A stretch of DNA of 43,931 nucleotides from Lentilactobacillus parafarraginis DSM 18390 = JCM 14109 (GCF_001435895.1 NZ_AZFZ01000020.1:1-43931), one strand, 5' to 3'. Positions 17,601 through 26,412 are shown, counted from the stretch's first letter. The notes: generated by a model from the sequence alone, not told the origin. A program made the numbers and translations.

Positions 17601-18980
17601 GGTGTCTTCACAATTACCAAAGCGCCGATTACCATTACAGTGCCATCAGTGACTAAGGATTACGACGGAAAGCCATACAGTGACAAGATCAACGTTGATG
17701 TATCCGGCAAGCCGGCTAAGGGCGACGACGTCAACTACCAGCTCAATGATTTGAGCAATGACACCGAGCCGGGAACCTACGACATTGACGCTACAGCTAA
17801 CAATAACCCGAACTACAACGTCACGGTGAAGAACGGCAAGCTGATCATCAACGACAAGGGTGCGACCGATAACTACACCTTGACGGTTAACTACGTCGAT
17901 GGTGACGACAATAACAAGACGATTTCAACCAGCACGTCGACTTTGAAGGACGGCGCTGATTACAGCACCGACGCAAAAGTCATTGATGGCTACTACCTGA
18001 AGACAACGCCAAGCAACGCTAAGGGCACCATCGACAAGAGTAACGTCACAGTTACTTACGTTTACGGCGAGAATGGGAAGTACATCATCACGCCACCAGA
18101 TGGCGGTAATCCAACCGACGTTGTTTATCCAAACGATCCAAAGGACCCATCCAAGGTTGTCACCCCTGATAAGGGCATCGTCCCGGACAAACCAGGCTAC
18201 ACGCCAGTTGATCCGGACGGCAACCCATTGAAGCCGGTTGATCCAAACGATCCATCCCAGGGCTACTTGCCACCAACAGTGCCAAGTAATCCAGGTCAAG
18301 ATACCAATATTAATTACAAGAAGAATAACAATCCCGATACCGATACGTATACGGTTACGGCAAACTACGTTGATCAAAACGGTAACAAGGTTGCCGATCC
18401 AGTGGTTACCCAGAACGTTAAGACCGGCGACAAGTACAGCTCAACGGCGAAGGTCGTCACGGGCTACTACCTGACAACGATGCCAAGTAACGCTGATGGC
18501 ACGGTTGCCAAGGGTGATGTCACCATCAACTACGTTTACAGCAAGCTTGGTGATTACATCATCACGCCACCGGATGGCAGTAAGACCACCAATATCGTTT
18601 ATCCAAACGATCCAAAGGACCCAACTAAAGCGGATACGCCAACCACGGGGATTGTACCAAACAAACCGGGTTACACCCCAGTTGATAACGACGGCAACGC
18701 TTTGAAGCCGGTTGATCCAAACGATCCAACTAAGGGTTACTTGCCACCAACGGTTCCAAGCAATCCAGGTACCGATACGCCAATCTACTATCACAAGGAC
18801 GCTACCACGTTCTGGTTAATTACGTTGATAAGAACGGTAACTCAGTCGCCGATTCAACCACCGATCCAAAGGCCTATGCCAAGGGTGATCAGTACAAGAC
18901 ATCTGCCAAGATTGTTTCCGGCTACCACTTGGTTACCACGCCAAGCAACGCCAGTGGGACGATTGACGACAGCGGAGTGA
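11661..18980 (+). CDS. Giant cell-surface adhesin, 5' part up to a frameshift
   Basis: The readable frame is 2439 residues. Residues 22-30 (KMYKKGKLW) form a KxYKxGKxW signal peptide, a class that is usually exported by the accessory SecA2/SecY2 route, with cleavage likely near residue 54. Residues 55-335 are almost pure Ser/Thr/Gln/Asp, a probable glycosylated stalk. Residues about 345-1550 are non-repetitive and beta-rich, the likely binding head. Residues about 1553-2067 hold six MBG-type units and the rest are MucBP-type units. Near 18803 a base is lost, and the frame runs into 58 meaningless residues before its stop. The product as read has no wall anchor. The ATG at 11661 follows GGGGGGT. 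Confidence 0.85.
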   Translation: MTRYRYNSRLFKDSLEKKEHFKMYKKGKLWLVAGISVFTSGLSYTMLASHEIHADTTATMTSSSQNTAATTTAQAGGSATATATRPVTATQSSSETTQTPTATTTPSEQAASSTTGTTTTGTTSSSTSQQTADANQSSTSTSSATIDQATNQSSSSTQTPTNNAADQSQSSSSTTDQTTQKTTDSSSSQATKTDDSSTSSDVNADSSSKQTSDTQNNDQANDDSQTASSDSNQTTDQSNAFDQSATIGTSNGRTTDSSTTNTPIASTDAFGNNTTDANTTDQQNDDSTPSADTPDATTTSDTSSQDTDLNTDTAMKMLNNLSTQMLSATQSVAPERSADQTEDSVSLNIVAPTNVSTTDADGNVTVDQTKANALSGTIFKMNVQLSGNKGDTFFLTIPNWPMTVTGLASDAKNQNGQTTYNIVSNKDGSATITWTLNQDGVSEQQAVTFSYGATTPTNHNDVSQSPDGGFFWPAGKDSSTATRSYNGEIPDGLILPISYGGSNLDTQYKKITYKNQPTITAMNVQSNTASNIKKVGQNYDYSLQYVLSNDFNNVGVATAVVDLPKDFVVDLDATNYVQKNSFRTGVGVNSFKVLPGNKLQITIGGQSGLYAYNNGTINFVGHYLDTASGSQQFKVESFTSAYLPGSDGKAPIISGNGAESKFSSTSSDYNTGHSYTVPTNQYTETLTDKDISNLVVGYEPLNSDNTLLIGNTSNNILANFTVMNKGNTSINPKYTITIPAGVESTGLNLPLNQALNSNWPKDATYNVTVNYSDGTHQDFTKLSSGTTVSSIKGTDVQLMNIPSGAHVTSYQIDQSEPINPSNYLGGKGVVGSGGEAWYTNLSASNNNDAIAYAFTVLGNVGTSNVAPVKDGTKLSIGMNIQDKDSSYNASANYTFTATTEPSAELTLGQHDGPSVLTPGSTYTFAISNNYTLALNDSISTNLNANGYRDSKGQIANQPTTTDPNDQSSYNGNTRSIFEPVIYLTTPAQTTLIRNSTTGLPITEKGVGWKGVSDTPKVSTFTNADGLTVTKLDYTGTGFTWTPSNQLMYVSFKVNNDATSAFIPWNGSQATGEGNYNGTNYVNTADFPNSGVTSSNNAATSFGKTGESIAVVMIQGKNYSNSYDTTPDKLQNLYIKTADGQTISGLSAIQNYGGSEANVITNNPKTYGYFYISAPSSIALNGAIQDNQSSGDHFSVNGLNKPVTNDKQTIRLRLNNNTNNQTVTNVGGVINLPTDVTANDANTNSRGKFALQMTGAATEAKNAAGESTKTYYSNGKVTLSSDGKYVSFADGTKYYFNTKDGTSDATASDMMTADQVTDWSKVVGIVTTISNLAPGDTADVLLPVKDPASATDQGKQVSIPTAFRGDDLKNVTLGAITDSFLSTVKVQNVDQNGNIINGYPETTTYGEVGSKIGTTDVPTIPGYVYTNNQTINGDGTISMSGNSTVTNHFQESAATLKTVDRPGGDITETAYGNDDKAHPNTGAATATGTNTITFTTTDADLAKGGSYTVTGPDSKTYATLADALKANSTFDQKSDATAPTQVFTVSYTKSNVNKGDVAVQGAIKVYDGDASTDPVTYNVKLADGINAPTAGWVANDFDTSGIKSQDVGSYTITLSQQGLADLQKANASKNITMAAVTTGQFTITKAPITITAPSATKVYDGKAYQGALTPAITGKPANGTDIQYTTTDISKDTDVGNYPINITATDADNPNYQITVKAGALTITPKDQTDAIVQNATKTYDGDATTDPTTYNVVLANGVKAPTWAADDFDTSGITSQNAGTYNVTLSAAGLKKLQDANPNYKITNTNVIGGTFTITPAQVTVNAPYLTKIYDGKAYSGDVKATVAGQPAKGDAVKYTLGDLSKDIDAGTYDVGVTANAKDNPNYVVTVNPGKLFITPKGTYTPVIVQGTQKVYDNDATTDPATYGVELPDGITAPKWSADDFNTTGITSQNAGSYSVTLSDKGIADLQAANPNYHLASISAGVFTITKAPITITVPSVTKDYDGKPYSDKINVDVSGKPAKGDDVNYQLNDLSNDTEPGTYDIDATANNNPNYNVTVKNGKLIINDKGATDNYTLTVNYVDGDDNNKTISTSTSTLKDGADYSTDAKVIDGYYLKTTPSNAKGTIDKSNVTVTYVYGENGKYIITPPDGGNPTDVVYPNDPKDPSKVVTPDKGIVPDKPGYTPVDPDGNPLKPVDPNDPSQGYLPPTVPSNPGQDTNINYKKNNNPDTDTYTVTANYVDQNGNKVADPVVTQNVKTGDKYSSTAKVVTGYYLTTMPSNADGTVAKGDVTINYVYSKLGDYIITPPDGSKTTNIVYPNDPKDPTKADTPTTGIVPNKPGYTPVDNDGNALKPVDPNDPTKGYLPPTVPSNPGTDTPIYYHKDATTFWLITLIRTVTQSPIQPPIQRPMPRVISTRHLPRLFPATTWLPRQATPVGRLTTAE
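11823..12660 (+). repeat. Ser/Thr-rich low-complexity stalk of the adhesin
   Basis: About 280 codons dominated by Ser, Thr, Gln, Asp and Asn with no strict period. Such regions are typical glycosylation substrates in serine-rich adhesins; no glycosyltransferase pair lies beside this gene. Confidence 0.75.
16317..17860 (+). repeat. Six alternating MBG-type repeats in the adhesin
   Basis: Six units of about 245-275 bases begin near 16350, 16626, 16870, 17140, 17390 and 17655. They alternate between a VYDGDATTDP form and a VYDGKxYxG form, so the true unit is a pair of about 520 bases repeated three times. The sequence fits MBG-family immunoglobulin-like modules, which act as rigid spacers. Confidence 0.75.
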
Positions 18981-20680
18981 CGGTGAACTACATTTACGCC
19001 AAGAACGGTGACTACATCATTACGCCACCAGATGGCGGGAAGGCTACCAACGTCATTTATCCAAATGATCCGACTGACCCAAGCAAGGCCGACACGCCAA
19101 CTTCAGGGATTGTCCCTAACCAGCCAGGCTACACCCCGGTTGATCCAGATGGCAATCCATTGAAGCCGGTTGATCCAGACGACCCAACCAAGGGTTACTT
19201 GCCACCAACTGTGCCAAATGATCCAAGTCAGGATACGCCAATTTCTTACAAGAAGAACAATACGCCATCGACTGATACGTATACGGTTACTGCCAATTAC
19301 GTTGACCAGAACGGCAAGCAGATTGCCGATCCGGCAGTGGTTGCCAAGAATGCTAAGGATGGCGACAAGTACACGTCGACTGCCAAAGTCATTGACGGCT
19401 ACTACCTGACGGCAACGCCAAGTAACGCCAGCGGCACGGTTGCCAAGGGTGATGTGACGATCAATTACGTTTACAACAAGATTGGTAGCTACATCATCAC
19501 GCCACCGGATGGCGGGAAGACGACCAACATCGTTTATCCAAATGATCCAAAGGACCCAACCAAAGTCGACACGCCGACAAGTGGGATTGTGCCTAATAAG
19601 CCAGGCTACACCCCAGTTGACGGTAATGGTAACGATCTGAAGCCGGTTGATCCAAACGATCCAAGCAAGGGCTACCTGCCACCAACGGTTCCAAGTAATC
19701 CAAGTCAGGACACGCCAATCTACTACCACAAGGATGGGACGGCCGATACCTATCACGTAACGGTCAACTATCTCGATCAAGCGGGTAACCAGATTGCCGG
19801 GTCAACAACGGATTCGAAGGATTACAGCGTTGGGGATGCCTACAGCACGACGCCAAAGGTCGTTGATGGTTATCACTTGACCAACACGCCGGTTAACGCC
19901 AGCGGTAAGATGGTCAAGGGCGGCGAAGTGGTTAACTACATTTATGCCAAGAACGGTAGTTATATCGTGACGCCACCGGATGGCGGTAAGCCAACCGATA
20001 TCATTTATCCAAACGATCCGAATGATCCTAAGAAGGCCGATACGCCAACTGACGGTGTCATTCCAAACGTTCCGGGCTATCACCCAACTGATGATCACGG
20101 TAATCCGTTGACACCAGTGGATCCTAACGACCACTCCAAGGGTTATTTGCCACCAGCAGTGCCGGATAATCCAAGCGACGACACGCCAATTAAGTACGTT
20201 CCGGATACGCCAGCCACAACGAATGACAACCTGACCGTTAACTACGTTGACGAGTCTGGGAATAAGGTTGCCGGCTCGCTGGTTCAGTCCTATAAAGACG
20301 GTGCCAGTTACTCGACCAGTGCCAAGGTGATCAGCGGCTATTATCTGATTAATACGCCAAGCAACGCCAGCGGTACCATCGTCAAGGGCGGTAATAGCGT
20401 GACCTACATTTACCGGGCAATCGGCAAGTACGTCATCACGCCACCCGCAGGCAAGGGCAACATTACCAACGTCGTTTATCCAAACGATCCAACCAATCCG
20501 CGGGAAATTACGACGCCGAACTACGGGGTAGTCCCTTATATTCCGGGCTACACGCCAGTTGACAGTAAGGGGAATAATTTAACGCCGGTTGATCCAAATG
20601 ACCTGTCGAAAGGTTATTTGCCACCAGCAGCCCCAACTGCTCAACCTGATTTGAACACCTACATCACTTACAAGAACACC
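17872..20680 (+). repeat. Six MucBP-type repeats in the adhesin
   Basis: Units of about 460-480 bases start near 17872, 18346, 18806, 19276, 19744 and 20223. Each has a strand like VNYVDQNGN, a GYYLxxTPSNA segment and a linker with ITPPDGG, VYPNDP and GYLPP. This matches mucin-binding-protein repeats. The high DNA similarity between units would favour recombination. The frameshift lies at the start of the third unit. Confidence 0.8.
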
Positions 20681-21292
20681 GGCTCTAATAATGGCGGCGG
20701 TTCGAATAATAATGGTGGCGGTTCAAACAGCAACGGTGGTAATTCGAATAATAACGGCGGCGGTTCCAGCAGCAATGGCGGTGGCTCCAGCAATAACAAT
20801 GGCGGCACCACGCCAAATGGTGGCAACGCCGGCGGGAATACCACGCCAAGCAGCAATAACAACGGTGGTACCTCAGGTAAGACAACAACTGGTGGCGATA
20901 AAGTCACCAAGTTGACGCCAACCAAAGGTAAGACCAGCGGCATTGTGCCAACGGCCCTCACCAACCGCGGTAACGGTACGCCAACGGCTTCCAACACCGG
21001 CTATAACGGCTATAACGGTGGCGGAGCGGTTGCTGGCGGTTCGTCAAATGGCGGTCAGATGACCAGCCAGGCAACCAACGGCAATGGCGGCGGTCAATCT
21101 GCCGGCACGGCTGGCACCACTCAGGCAGCTGCCGGACAGACCAACGCCAACAACGGGATTCAATATCCATCAAGCCGTTTGCCACAAACTGGTGAGGCTG
21201 AGAATAAGGGCACCGTTATTCTCGGAGTCATTGGGATGTTGAGCACCTTGGGTCTGGCAGCATTGCGACGAAAGAAGCGCGAACAGGACTAA
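18809..21292 (+). pseudogene. Giant adhesin, 3' part with LPQTG anchor, out of frame with the start
   Basis: From about 18803 the adhesin continues in another frame as YHVLVNYVDKNGNSVAD. It codes for the rest of MucBP unit 3, units 4-6, a Gly/Asn/Ser-rich wall-spanning spacer at about 20683-21170, and a standard sortase A signal: LPQTG at 21179-21193, a hydrophobic stretch and RRKKREQD. Comparison with the other units (DTYHVTVNY in unit 5) suggests that a single base is missing after GAC GC at 18798-18802. Without correction no start with a ribosome site serves this part; a TTG at 18929 is not credible. The repaired gene would encode about 3210 residues. Confidence 0.85.
20683..20880 (+). repeat. 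Asn/Gly/Ser-rich wall-spanning linker
   Basis: Short repeats of the type SNNNGGG lie between the last MucBP unit and the sorting signal, as expected for a peptidoglycan-spanning spacer. Confidence 0.7.
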
Positions 21293-21350
21293 GGATTAAA
21301 AGCTTGATTGATGACACTTAGTGGGCCGATTTTAAGAAGGCTCGCAATTG

Positions 21351-21376
21351 AGCAAATGGGGAAACCCATTTGCTTA
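21351..21376 (+). terminator. Hairpin after the adhesin gene, probable terminator
   Basis: GCAAATGGG pairs perfectly with CCCATTTGC around a GAAA loop. The following TTATACA is a weak T-tract, so termination may be partial. Confidence 0.55.
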
Positions 21377-21456
21377 TACATAGAAGGTTCGTCAACGTTC
21401 GTCAGGACGCTGACATGATTGGAATTGATTTTTAAGCATAAAGAAGGTGTGTTGCC

Positions 21457-22867
21457 ATGTTTATTGAACTGCTGTTAACCAGTCCGGAAAGTCGTCAGCT
21501 GCAACTCCTCAATGTGATTCGAACCCAGCGGCGAATTGAGTTCACCGAGATCGCCAAAATTTTGCAGTGGCCGTACGTGTCGACCCAGCAGGTACGTGTC
21601 GACCCAGCAGGTTTATCGCCGGCTGCTAAAGAATTATCGGTTAATGACCGGCAAGCAAATTTCCAAACCGGCCCTGGTTGAGCAGTGTGACTGGATCTAT
21701 CATCAGCTTGCTCAGTCGCTGATTCGAAATTCCGTCGGCTATCAATGCTTAATGGCCGCCGTTAAGGAGGAACCCAAGCCGCTCTTGTCGGTGGGGGAAG
21801 TGACGATTCAGTCACGGCTGAAACCGCTGGTGGCCTGGCTCAAAAAGTATCAGCTGACCTATGATCCTCAAACCAACGTCATTACCGGTGACGAGCGGGT
21901 GATTCGCCTGTTTGGCTGGCAATTGAGTGAACTTGGCGGGACGACCTTTGATTTGACTGCCGAGCAAAAGGCCTATCTGAAGTCGCTGACCCAATCCATT
22001 CCTGATGGCGTGGTGAAGACCCACTCCATGGAACGGTTTTTACAGATTACGGCAATTCGCTTGGCCAAGTTGAAGTTTTTGGCCCACGTTCCCAGATTGG
22101 CAGCCGGGCACCAATCAAAAAGCCTGGTGCAATTTTCCAGCTTGCCAGCAAAGACCAAGAACATTCAGTTTGACCTAACCGAAATTTATTGGCTCCAGTA
22201 CATGGTGATTTACAGCCCCTACTTTGTGGATACCAACCAGACCAGTTTGGTTCAGCCGCGGGAGCGCAAAGTGCTGCCTTATTTGATTCAGCTGGTGGTC
22301 AAAACCGTGATTGCCCGGCTAAAGGTCTTTCAATCGCCGCTGTACTTTGAACAGCTTGACGAGTATTTAATGGAAACCATTCAGTTTGCGATTCTGTTAA
22401 ACCAGCCGGCTATCCGCCTGGATCAAGCCGATGATGGCGTGGAAGTCCCACACTTGCGGGATGCGGTCATGACACTGGCGCCCGACATTCCAGAACTTTC
22501 CCGGTTTGTGGACCTGATCGTGAAGACGTTAAGCCCGGCACTCAAGCCGTTCTTACCGCAAACGCACGTCGAATTGAGCTATCCGGACAGTTTGGACGAC
22601 TATACGGTCGGCACGATTCAGCAACAGTTGCGCACCCGCTTTGAAGCCATCAATTGGCACCTGCAGCGGGTGCGGGAGGCGGCCGATGATACTTTGCCCA
22701 CCTTCACGATCACGGTGGAACCAACCCAGCCGGCAAAAGATCAATATTACTGGTTGCCATGGCTCAGCGTTAGCAATAACATTGAATTATTGGTTAATAA
22801 AGTTCGCAGCTGGCTGCAGCACGCCGCACTGCTGGCCGTCAATTCAGATGAGGCAGCCGTTCAGTGA
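21457..22867 (+). pseudogene. Mga-family transcriptional regulator, frame broken by a 19-bp tandem duplication
   Basis: The gene starts at 21457 (ATG after AGAAGGTG) and reads an N-terminal helix-turn-helix. At 21573-21610 the 19 bases GTACGTGTCGACCCAGCAG occur twice in tandem, which shifts the frame. Removing one copy gives an unbroken 463-residue protein through WPYVSTQQVYRRLLKNY. The second Mga-type DNA-binding segment is clear (IQSRLKPLVAWLKKYQL...ITGDERVIRLFGWQL), followed by a helical PRD-like region. Mga proteins activate surface-protein genes in streptococci, which suits its place after the adhesin gene. As read, the first frame stops after 74 residues. Confidence 0.85.
21573..21610 (+). 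repeat. 19-bp perfect tandem duplication inside the regulator gene
   Basis: GTACGTGTCGACCCAGCAG at 21573-21591 is repeated exactly at 21592-21610. Nineteen is not a multiple of three, so the second copy causes the frame change. Loss of one copy by slippage would restore the gene. Confidence 0.95.
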
Positions 22868-22906
22868 GCGAATTAGATTAAAATGAAAAAGTGACTGGTG
22901 ACAACT

Positions 22907-24409
22907 ATGGACTATACGCAATTTTTTGAAAAGAACGACCAACTGGCGTTCCAAATACTACAAAAATTTGCCATCAAGCGGAATTCAATGATCACAGTGT
23001 CATCAATTCTCGATCAATTTCCGGTTTCGGAATATAAATTAACGACCATTCTGGCGTCGTTAAATAATGATTTAATGCATATTCAATATGTCAAAAGTCC
23101 CAAAATTACCGAAACTGAGAAGAATGTTCTGCGGGGGCAAAATATTACAACCACGGTTGTGAATGAGATTCGATTGCTGTACCTTCAACGGTCGGTCCTT
23201 TTTGCCGTCTTCAAATATAATTTTTTTCAGTCCAAGAAGATCCCTAAAGCCGTCTTTATGAAGAGCAACTACATCAGTAAGACCAAGTTTTACGCGTCGG
23301 AAATTGCGTTACGCGATATTTTGAAAAATTCCGACTTTTATCAATCACCGAACATCACGTCGGATGACGAATACATTTTGCGGCTCAACTTATTTGAGTT
23401 CTTCTACACGGCCTTTAACGGAATTGGCAGCCCCTTTCAAAACATGAACATTCAGACCAACAATTTGATTGTCCGGATTCAGGAACAGTTTGCGATTACC
23501 AACAAGCCGGTTCAAAAAAGTAAGCTGGAAATCTTTCTGAAAATCTGGCTTTTAAGAATGGAAAACGGGCACTATATTGGCACCCACATCATTTCGACGG
23601 ATAACGTGGCTGCCGATATTTCCGAGCGCCTGACAAGCATTGGCAAATACATTCGGGACACCTTTAAATTATCCTTGGGAAAGGAAGAACTGAACTATCT
23701 GTACACCTTCCTGTTAACCCAGGAGTACATTGGCGGCATTCAAAACGTGCTGCATAAGGCCGACGTGCCCTTGGCTTATCAGCTGACAACCAAGCTGATT
23801 GAGCGGGTGACAACTCCCACGCTTTTAATCGATCCGGATGCGTTTGAATCGCAAGCGTTGTTTCTAGCGCTGATTCAAATTAACTTGCGCTTCACGACGT
23901 TTTATATCGAACCGACAACTTTCATTTCCCTCAACCAGATTGATTTCTTCAAGGAAACCTACCCGCTCTTTCACGCGGTGATTAATCAGTTTATTGAGGA
24001 CATTAAGCATGAAGGGATGCTGAAGCTGAATCCGCGGGAGTCGGCCAACCTCTACTTTGACTATATGTTTGCGCTGATTAACTCGGTTCCTAAAAGCCTG
24101 CTGCTGGATAAGGTTCACATTTGCGTCGACTTTTCGCAGGGGAAAATTTATAATACTTACATTACTGAAACGCTGGAAGGATTCGCGAACGCCAACATTG
24201 TTATCGAATCGAATTTATCCCACACAACGGATATTTATCTATCAGACTTTTATTCCACTGCCGTTAAGAAATCCCAAACCATTTGGCGCAATCCACCGTC
24301 ACCGGATGACTGGGCCGCTTTAGGGGATAACATCATCAAGTTAAAGCACATGAAGGTTCAACAGTTAGTGAACGAAATTCAGAGGTCAACAAAGGGGGTG
24401 AGACCGTGA
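22907..24409 (+). CDS. Mga-family transcriptional regulator, intact
   Basis: A 500-residue protein with the layout of the Mga/AtxA group. Residues about 10-60 form an HTH, a second DNA-binding region follows to about 180, then an all-helical PRD-like domain (about 190-390), and a C-terminal alpha/beta domain that resembles PTS EIIB (KVHICVDFSQGKIYNTYI...NIVIESNLS). The PRD-like region may sense sugar-phosphotransferase state, but I cannot confirm phosphorylation histidines. ATG at 22907 lies after GGTGA; GTG at 22898 is an alternative. It follows the broken paralogue by 39 bases and its stop overlaps the next start (TGATG), so the three genes are likely one operon. Confidence 0.78.
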   Translation: MDYTQFFEKNDQLAFQILQKFAIKRNSMITVSSILDQFPVSEYKLTTILASLNNDLMHIQYVKSPKITETEKNVLRGQNITTTVVNEIRLLYLQRSVLFAVFKYNFFQSKKIPKAVFMKSNYISKTKFYASEIALRDILKNSDFYQSPNITSDDEYILRLNLFEFFYTAFNGIGSPFQNMNIQTNNLIVRIQEQFAITNKPVQKSKLEIFLKIWLLRMENGHYIGTHIISTDNVAADISERLTSIGKYIRDTFKLSLGKEELNYLYTFLLTQEYIGGIQNVLHKADVPLAYQLTTKLIERVTTPTLLIDPDAFESQALFLALIQINLRFTTFYIEPTTFISLNQIDFFKETYPLFHAVINQFIEDIKHEGMLKLNPRESANLYFDYMFALINSVPKSLLLDKVHICVDFSQGKIYNTYITETLEGFANANIVIESNLSHTTDIYLSDFYSTAVKKSQTIWRNPPSPDDWAALGDNIIKLKHMKVQQLVNEIQRSTKGVRP

Positions 24410-26283
24410 TGAATGAGTTGAAGGCACCGCTTTATTATAAGGTCATTGGGCTGGGCATTGTCCCGCTCTTTTTTGGCGTTCTGTCGACGGCCCCCGTGAC
24501 GGTTTCAGCAGCGGATGAATCCGCAGGGTCACAAGCAACTCAGACGAGCCAGCAGACGGCCGTTGCATCAACGACGGCTGATTCAAATTCAACCAAGCAA
24601 AGTGCCAATCCAGGCGCTGGGACAACTACTGGGACGATCACGCCAAAGGTCGCACCAGAAGCGACGCCAACGGCAACCGTTGATCAGCGGCCGACCAGTA
24701 ATTCTGGGACCGCGACGGATCAGACTAGTCAATCATCGAAGCCAGCAGGACAGGCAACTGGGCAGACGGTTACTGATCAATCCGCAGCCGATCAGCCGGC
24801 ACGGAACAACGCTGCAGCGGGACAATCAATTGCGGGTAAAAAGACCACTGATTCTGCGATTGGTACGGCGGCCAAACAAACGCCGGCAACCAGTTCGACC
24901 AATTCTGAAACGCCAGGACAATCAACTGCCACTTCAGAAACGGCCGCGTCACCAACATCAACGACGAGTGATAATCAGAAGCAAGTTCAGCCAAACACGA
25001 TTGATAATTCAACCGCTGTGAACAAGCCGCAAGCGTTGACGGGCACCCAGCTGACAGAATATGAACAGCTGGTTAAAAGTTACGTGAGCACCTATGATCA
25101 ACAATATCAAACCGACTATCAAGCCGGGGCAACAACGAGCGGTGGCGGGCGAATTCAGACGCAGCTTACGAGCAAAGAAACCGCTGACGAACAAACGCTG
25201 TACAGCCATTTGAACCAATTTCTGGATCAGTTTGCGGCCGACGAATGCCGTTATCTATTAACTAATTTGGATGCCGCCGGGGTCGATTTGGCCTTTAATT
25301 TGTTAACGGCAACCGGCACTAGTGTCAACGCGGGTAAGACGTTGGTAATTCCCGTCAAGGTCGCCGCTGTCGATCAGGCGGGCCAGGTCCTGCAGACCAC
25401 CCAGCTAAAGGATGATCAGGGAAATGACCTGGCATATGGGGGCAGCTGGACAACGACCCCGCCAACAATTGACGGGTACACGGCTGTGACGACGGTCCTA
25501 CCAACCGATGCCAGCGGCGTCTGGGATGATCACTTCAACTACGATATTCTGAATGCTGACGGGGACCTCGTTATTACTTATTCGTACGTTAAAAACGCTG
25601 TGGCACTGACACCTAGTGATAGTGAGCCGCAGTCGCAGCCCACGCCGCCTGCCAGCACGCCAACGGTCACGACGCCAACGGTTACCACATCACCGACTAC
25701 CCAACCAACTGACGTTACCCCGGCTCCGGTGGTCACGCCAATCCCAAGTGATGAGGTGCCAGAGTCTCAACCGGCACCGGTAACGGTCGTTCATCAGCCA
25801 AAGGGAACGGAACTGCCCGCCAATCCTGGGATGAGCCCGCAGCCAAAGACCCCAACCCAGGATCTGGTGACCGTTTTGACCCAGCACGCTTCTAAATCGG
25901 AAGCCCCAGTAACGTCGCGGCCAGTTGTAGTCGGCACCCAGCCAATTACCTGGATGCCGACAACGGCGGCCGCCGTTGAACAGGCCGCAACCAGCGAGAA
26001 GTCACCGGCTGCGGCGACAAAGCATCATCCGCGATCAAAGCAGTCGACCAGCCAGCCGCAAAAGGGTGATGAGATTGCCTCGTTAGCAGCCTTGCAGCGC
26101 CGTTTAGATCAGTCGGTTTCATTAGCTCAAAACGCCGGCTCGACGGCGGTGATCATGAACCCAATGCTGGTGCCAAGGTCAGTTCCATCCAGATTTCCCG
26201 GTGAGGGAGGCGGTCACACCCAATTGGGCCTGTACCTGGCCAGTTTGGCGGGGACCATTAATTTTGGTCTCAGAGATGAGTGA
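24409..26283 (+). CDS. Secreted Ser/Thr-rich protein with a MucBP-like domain
   Basis: A 624-residue exported protein. Residues 1-34 are a signal peptide (hydrophobic GLGIVPLFFGVLS, then VSAAD). Residues about 35-205 are Ser/Thr/Gln-rich. Residues about 210-300 are helical, and residues about 305-400 resemble a MucBP module (GSWTTTPPTIDGYTAV, LVITYSYVKN). A Pro/Thr linker follows. The C-terminus has no LPXTG; FPGEGG, a weak hydrophobic stretch and LRDE stand where a sortase signal would be expected. The ATG at 24409 shares bases with the upstream stop and follows AAGGGGGTGA. It may be loosely bound or released. Confidence 0.7.
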   Translation: MNELKAPLYYKVIGLGIVPLFFGVLSTAPVTVSAADESAGSQATQTSQQTAVASTTADSNSTKQSANPGAGTTTGTITPKVAPEATPTATVDQRPTSNSGTATDQTSQSSKPAGQATGQTVTDQSAADQPARNNAAAGQSIAGKKTTDSAIGTAAKQTPATSSTNSETPGQSTATSETAASPTSTTSDNQKQVQPNTIDNSTAVNKPQALTGTQLTEYEQLVKSYVSTYDQQYQTDYQAGATTSGGGRIQTQLTSKETADEQTLYSHLNQFLDQFAADECRYLLTNLDAAGVDLAFNLLTATGTSVNAGKTLVIPVKVAAVDQAGQVLQTTQLKDDQGNDLAYGGSWTTTPPTIDGYTAVTTVLPTDASGVWDDHFNYDILNADGDLVITYSYVKNAVALTPSDSEPQSQPTPPASTPTVTTPTVTTSPTTQPTDVTPAPVVTPIPSDEVPESQPAPVTVVHQPKGTELPANPGMSPQPKTPTQDLVTVLTQHASKSEAPVTSRPVVVGTQPITWMPTTAAAVEQAATSEKSPAAATKHHPRSKQSTSQPQKGDEIASLAALQRRLDQSVSLAQNAGSTAVIMNPMLVPRSVPSRFPGEGGGHTQLGLYLASLAGTINFGLRDE

Positions 26284-26332
26284 GCTGATTTATAACAGAG
26301 TTTGTGACTCAAAATATTCGGATAATCATCAC

Positions 26333-26390
26333 AAAACGGCTTCCTTGAATTGGATTTTCCCAACTCAAGGAAGCCGTTTTATGATGAAAT
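26333..26390. terminator. Bidirectional terminator between the secreted protein and the ethanolamine locus
   Basis: AAAACGGCTTCCTTGA...TTGG pairs with CCAA...TCAAGGAAGCCGTTTT, flanked by Ts on both strands. It serves genes converging from both sides. Confidence 0.85.
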
Positions 26391-26412
26391 AATTGTCATC
26401 TTTTTATTCATG

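Noticed and set aside
19103-19780. 225-codon minus-strand open frame inside the adhesin repeats
   Set aside because: It is an antisense shadow of MucBP units; its Trp/Val/Ile-rich periodic sequence reflects the repeats and no ribosome site is present. Other antisense frames at 17925-18377, 18441-18794 and 20668-20997 are the same.
20683-20880. Short regular repeats that could be mistaken for a CRISPR array
   Set aside because: They are in-frame SNNNGGG codons of the wall linker with no unique spacers; no cas genes are in the window.
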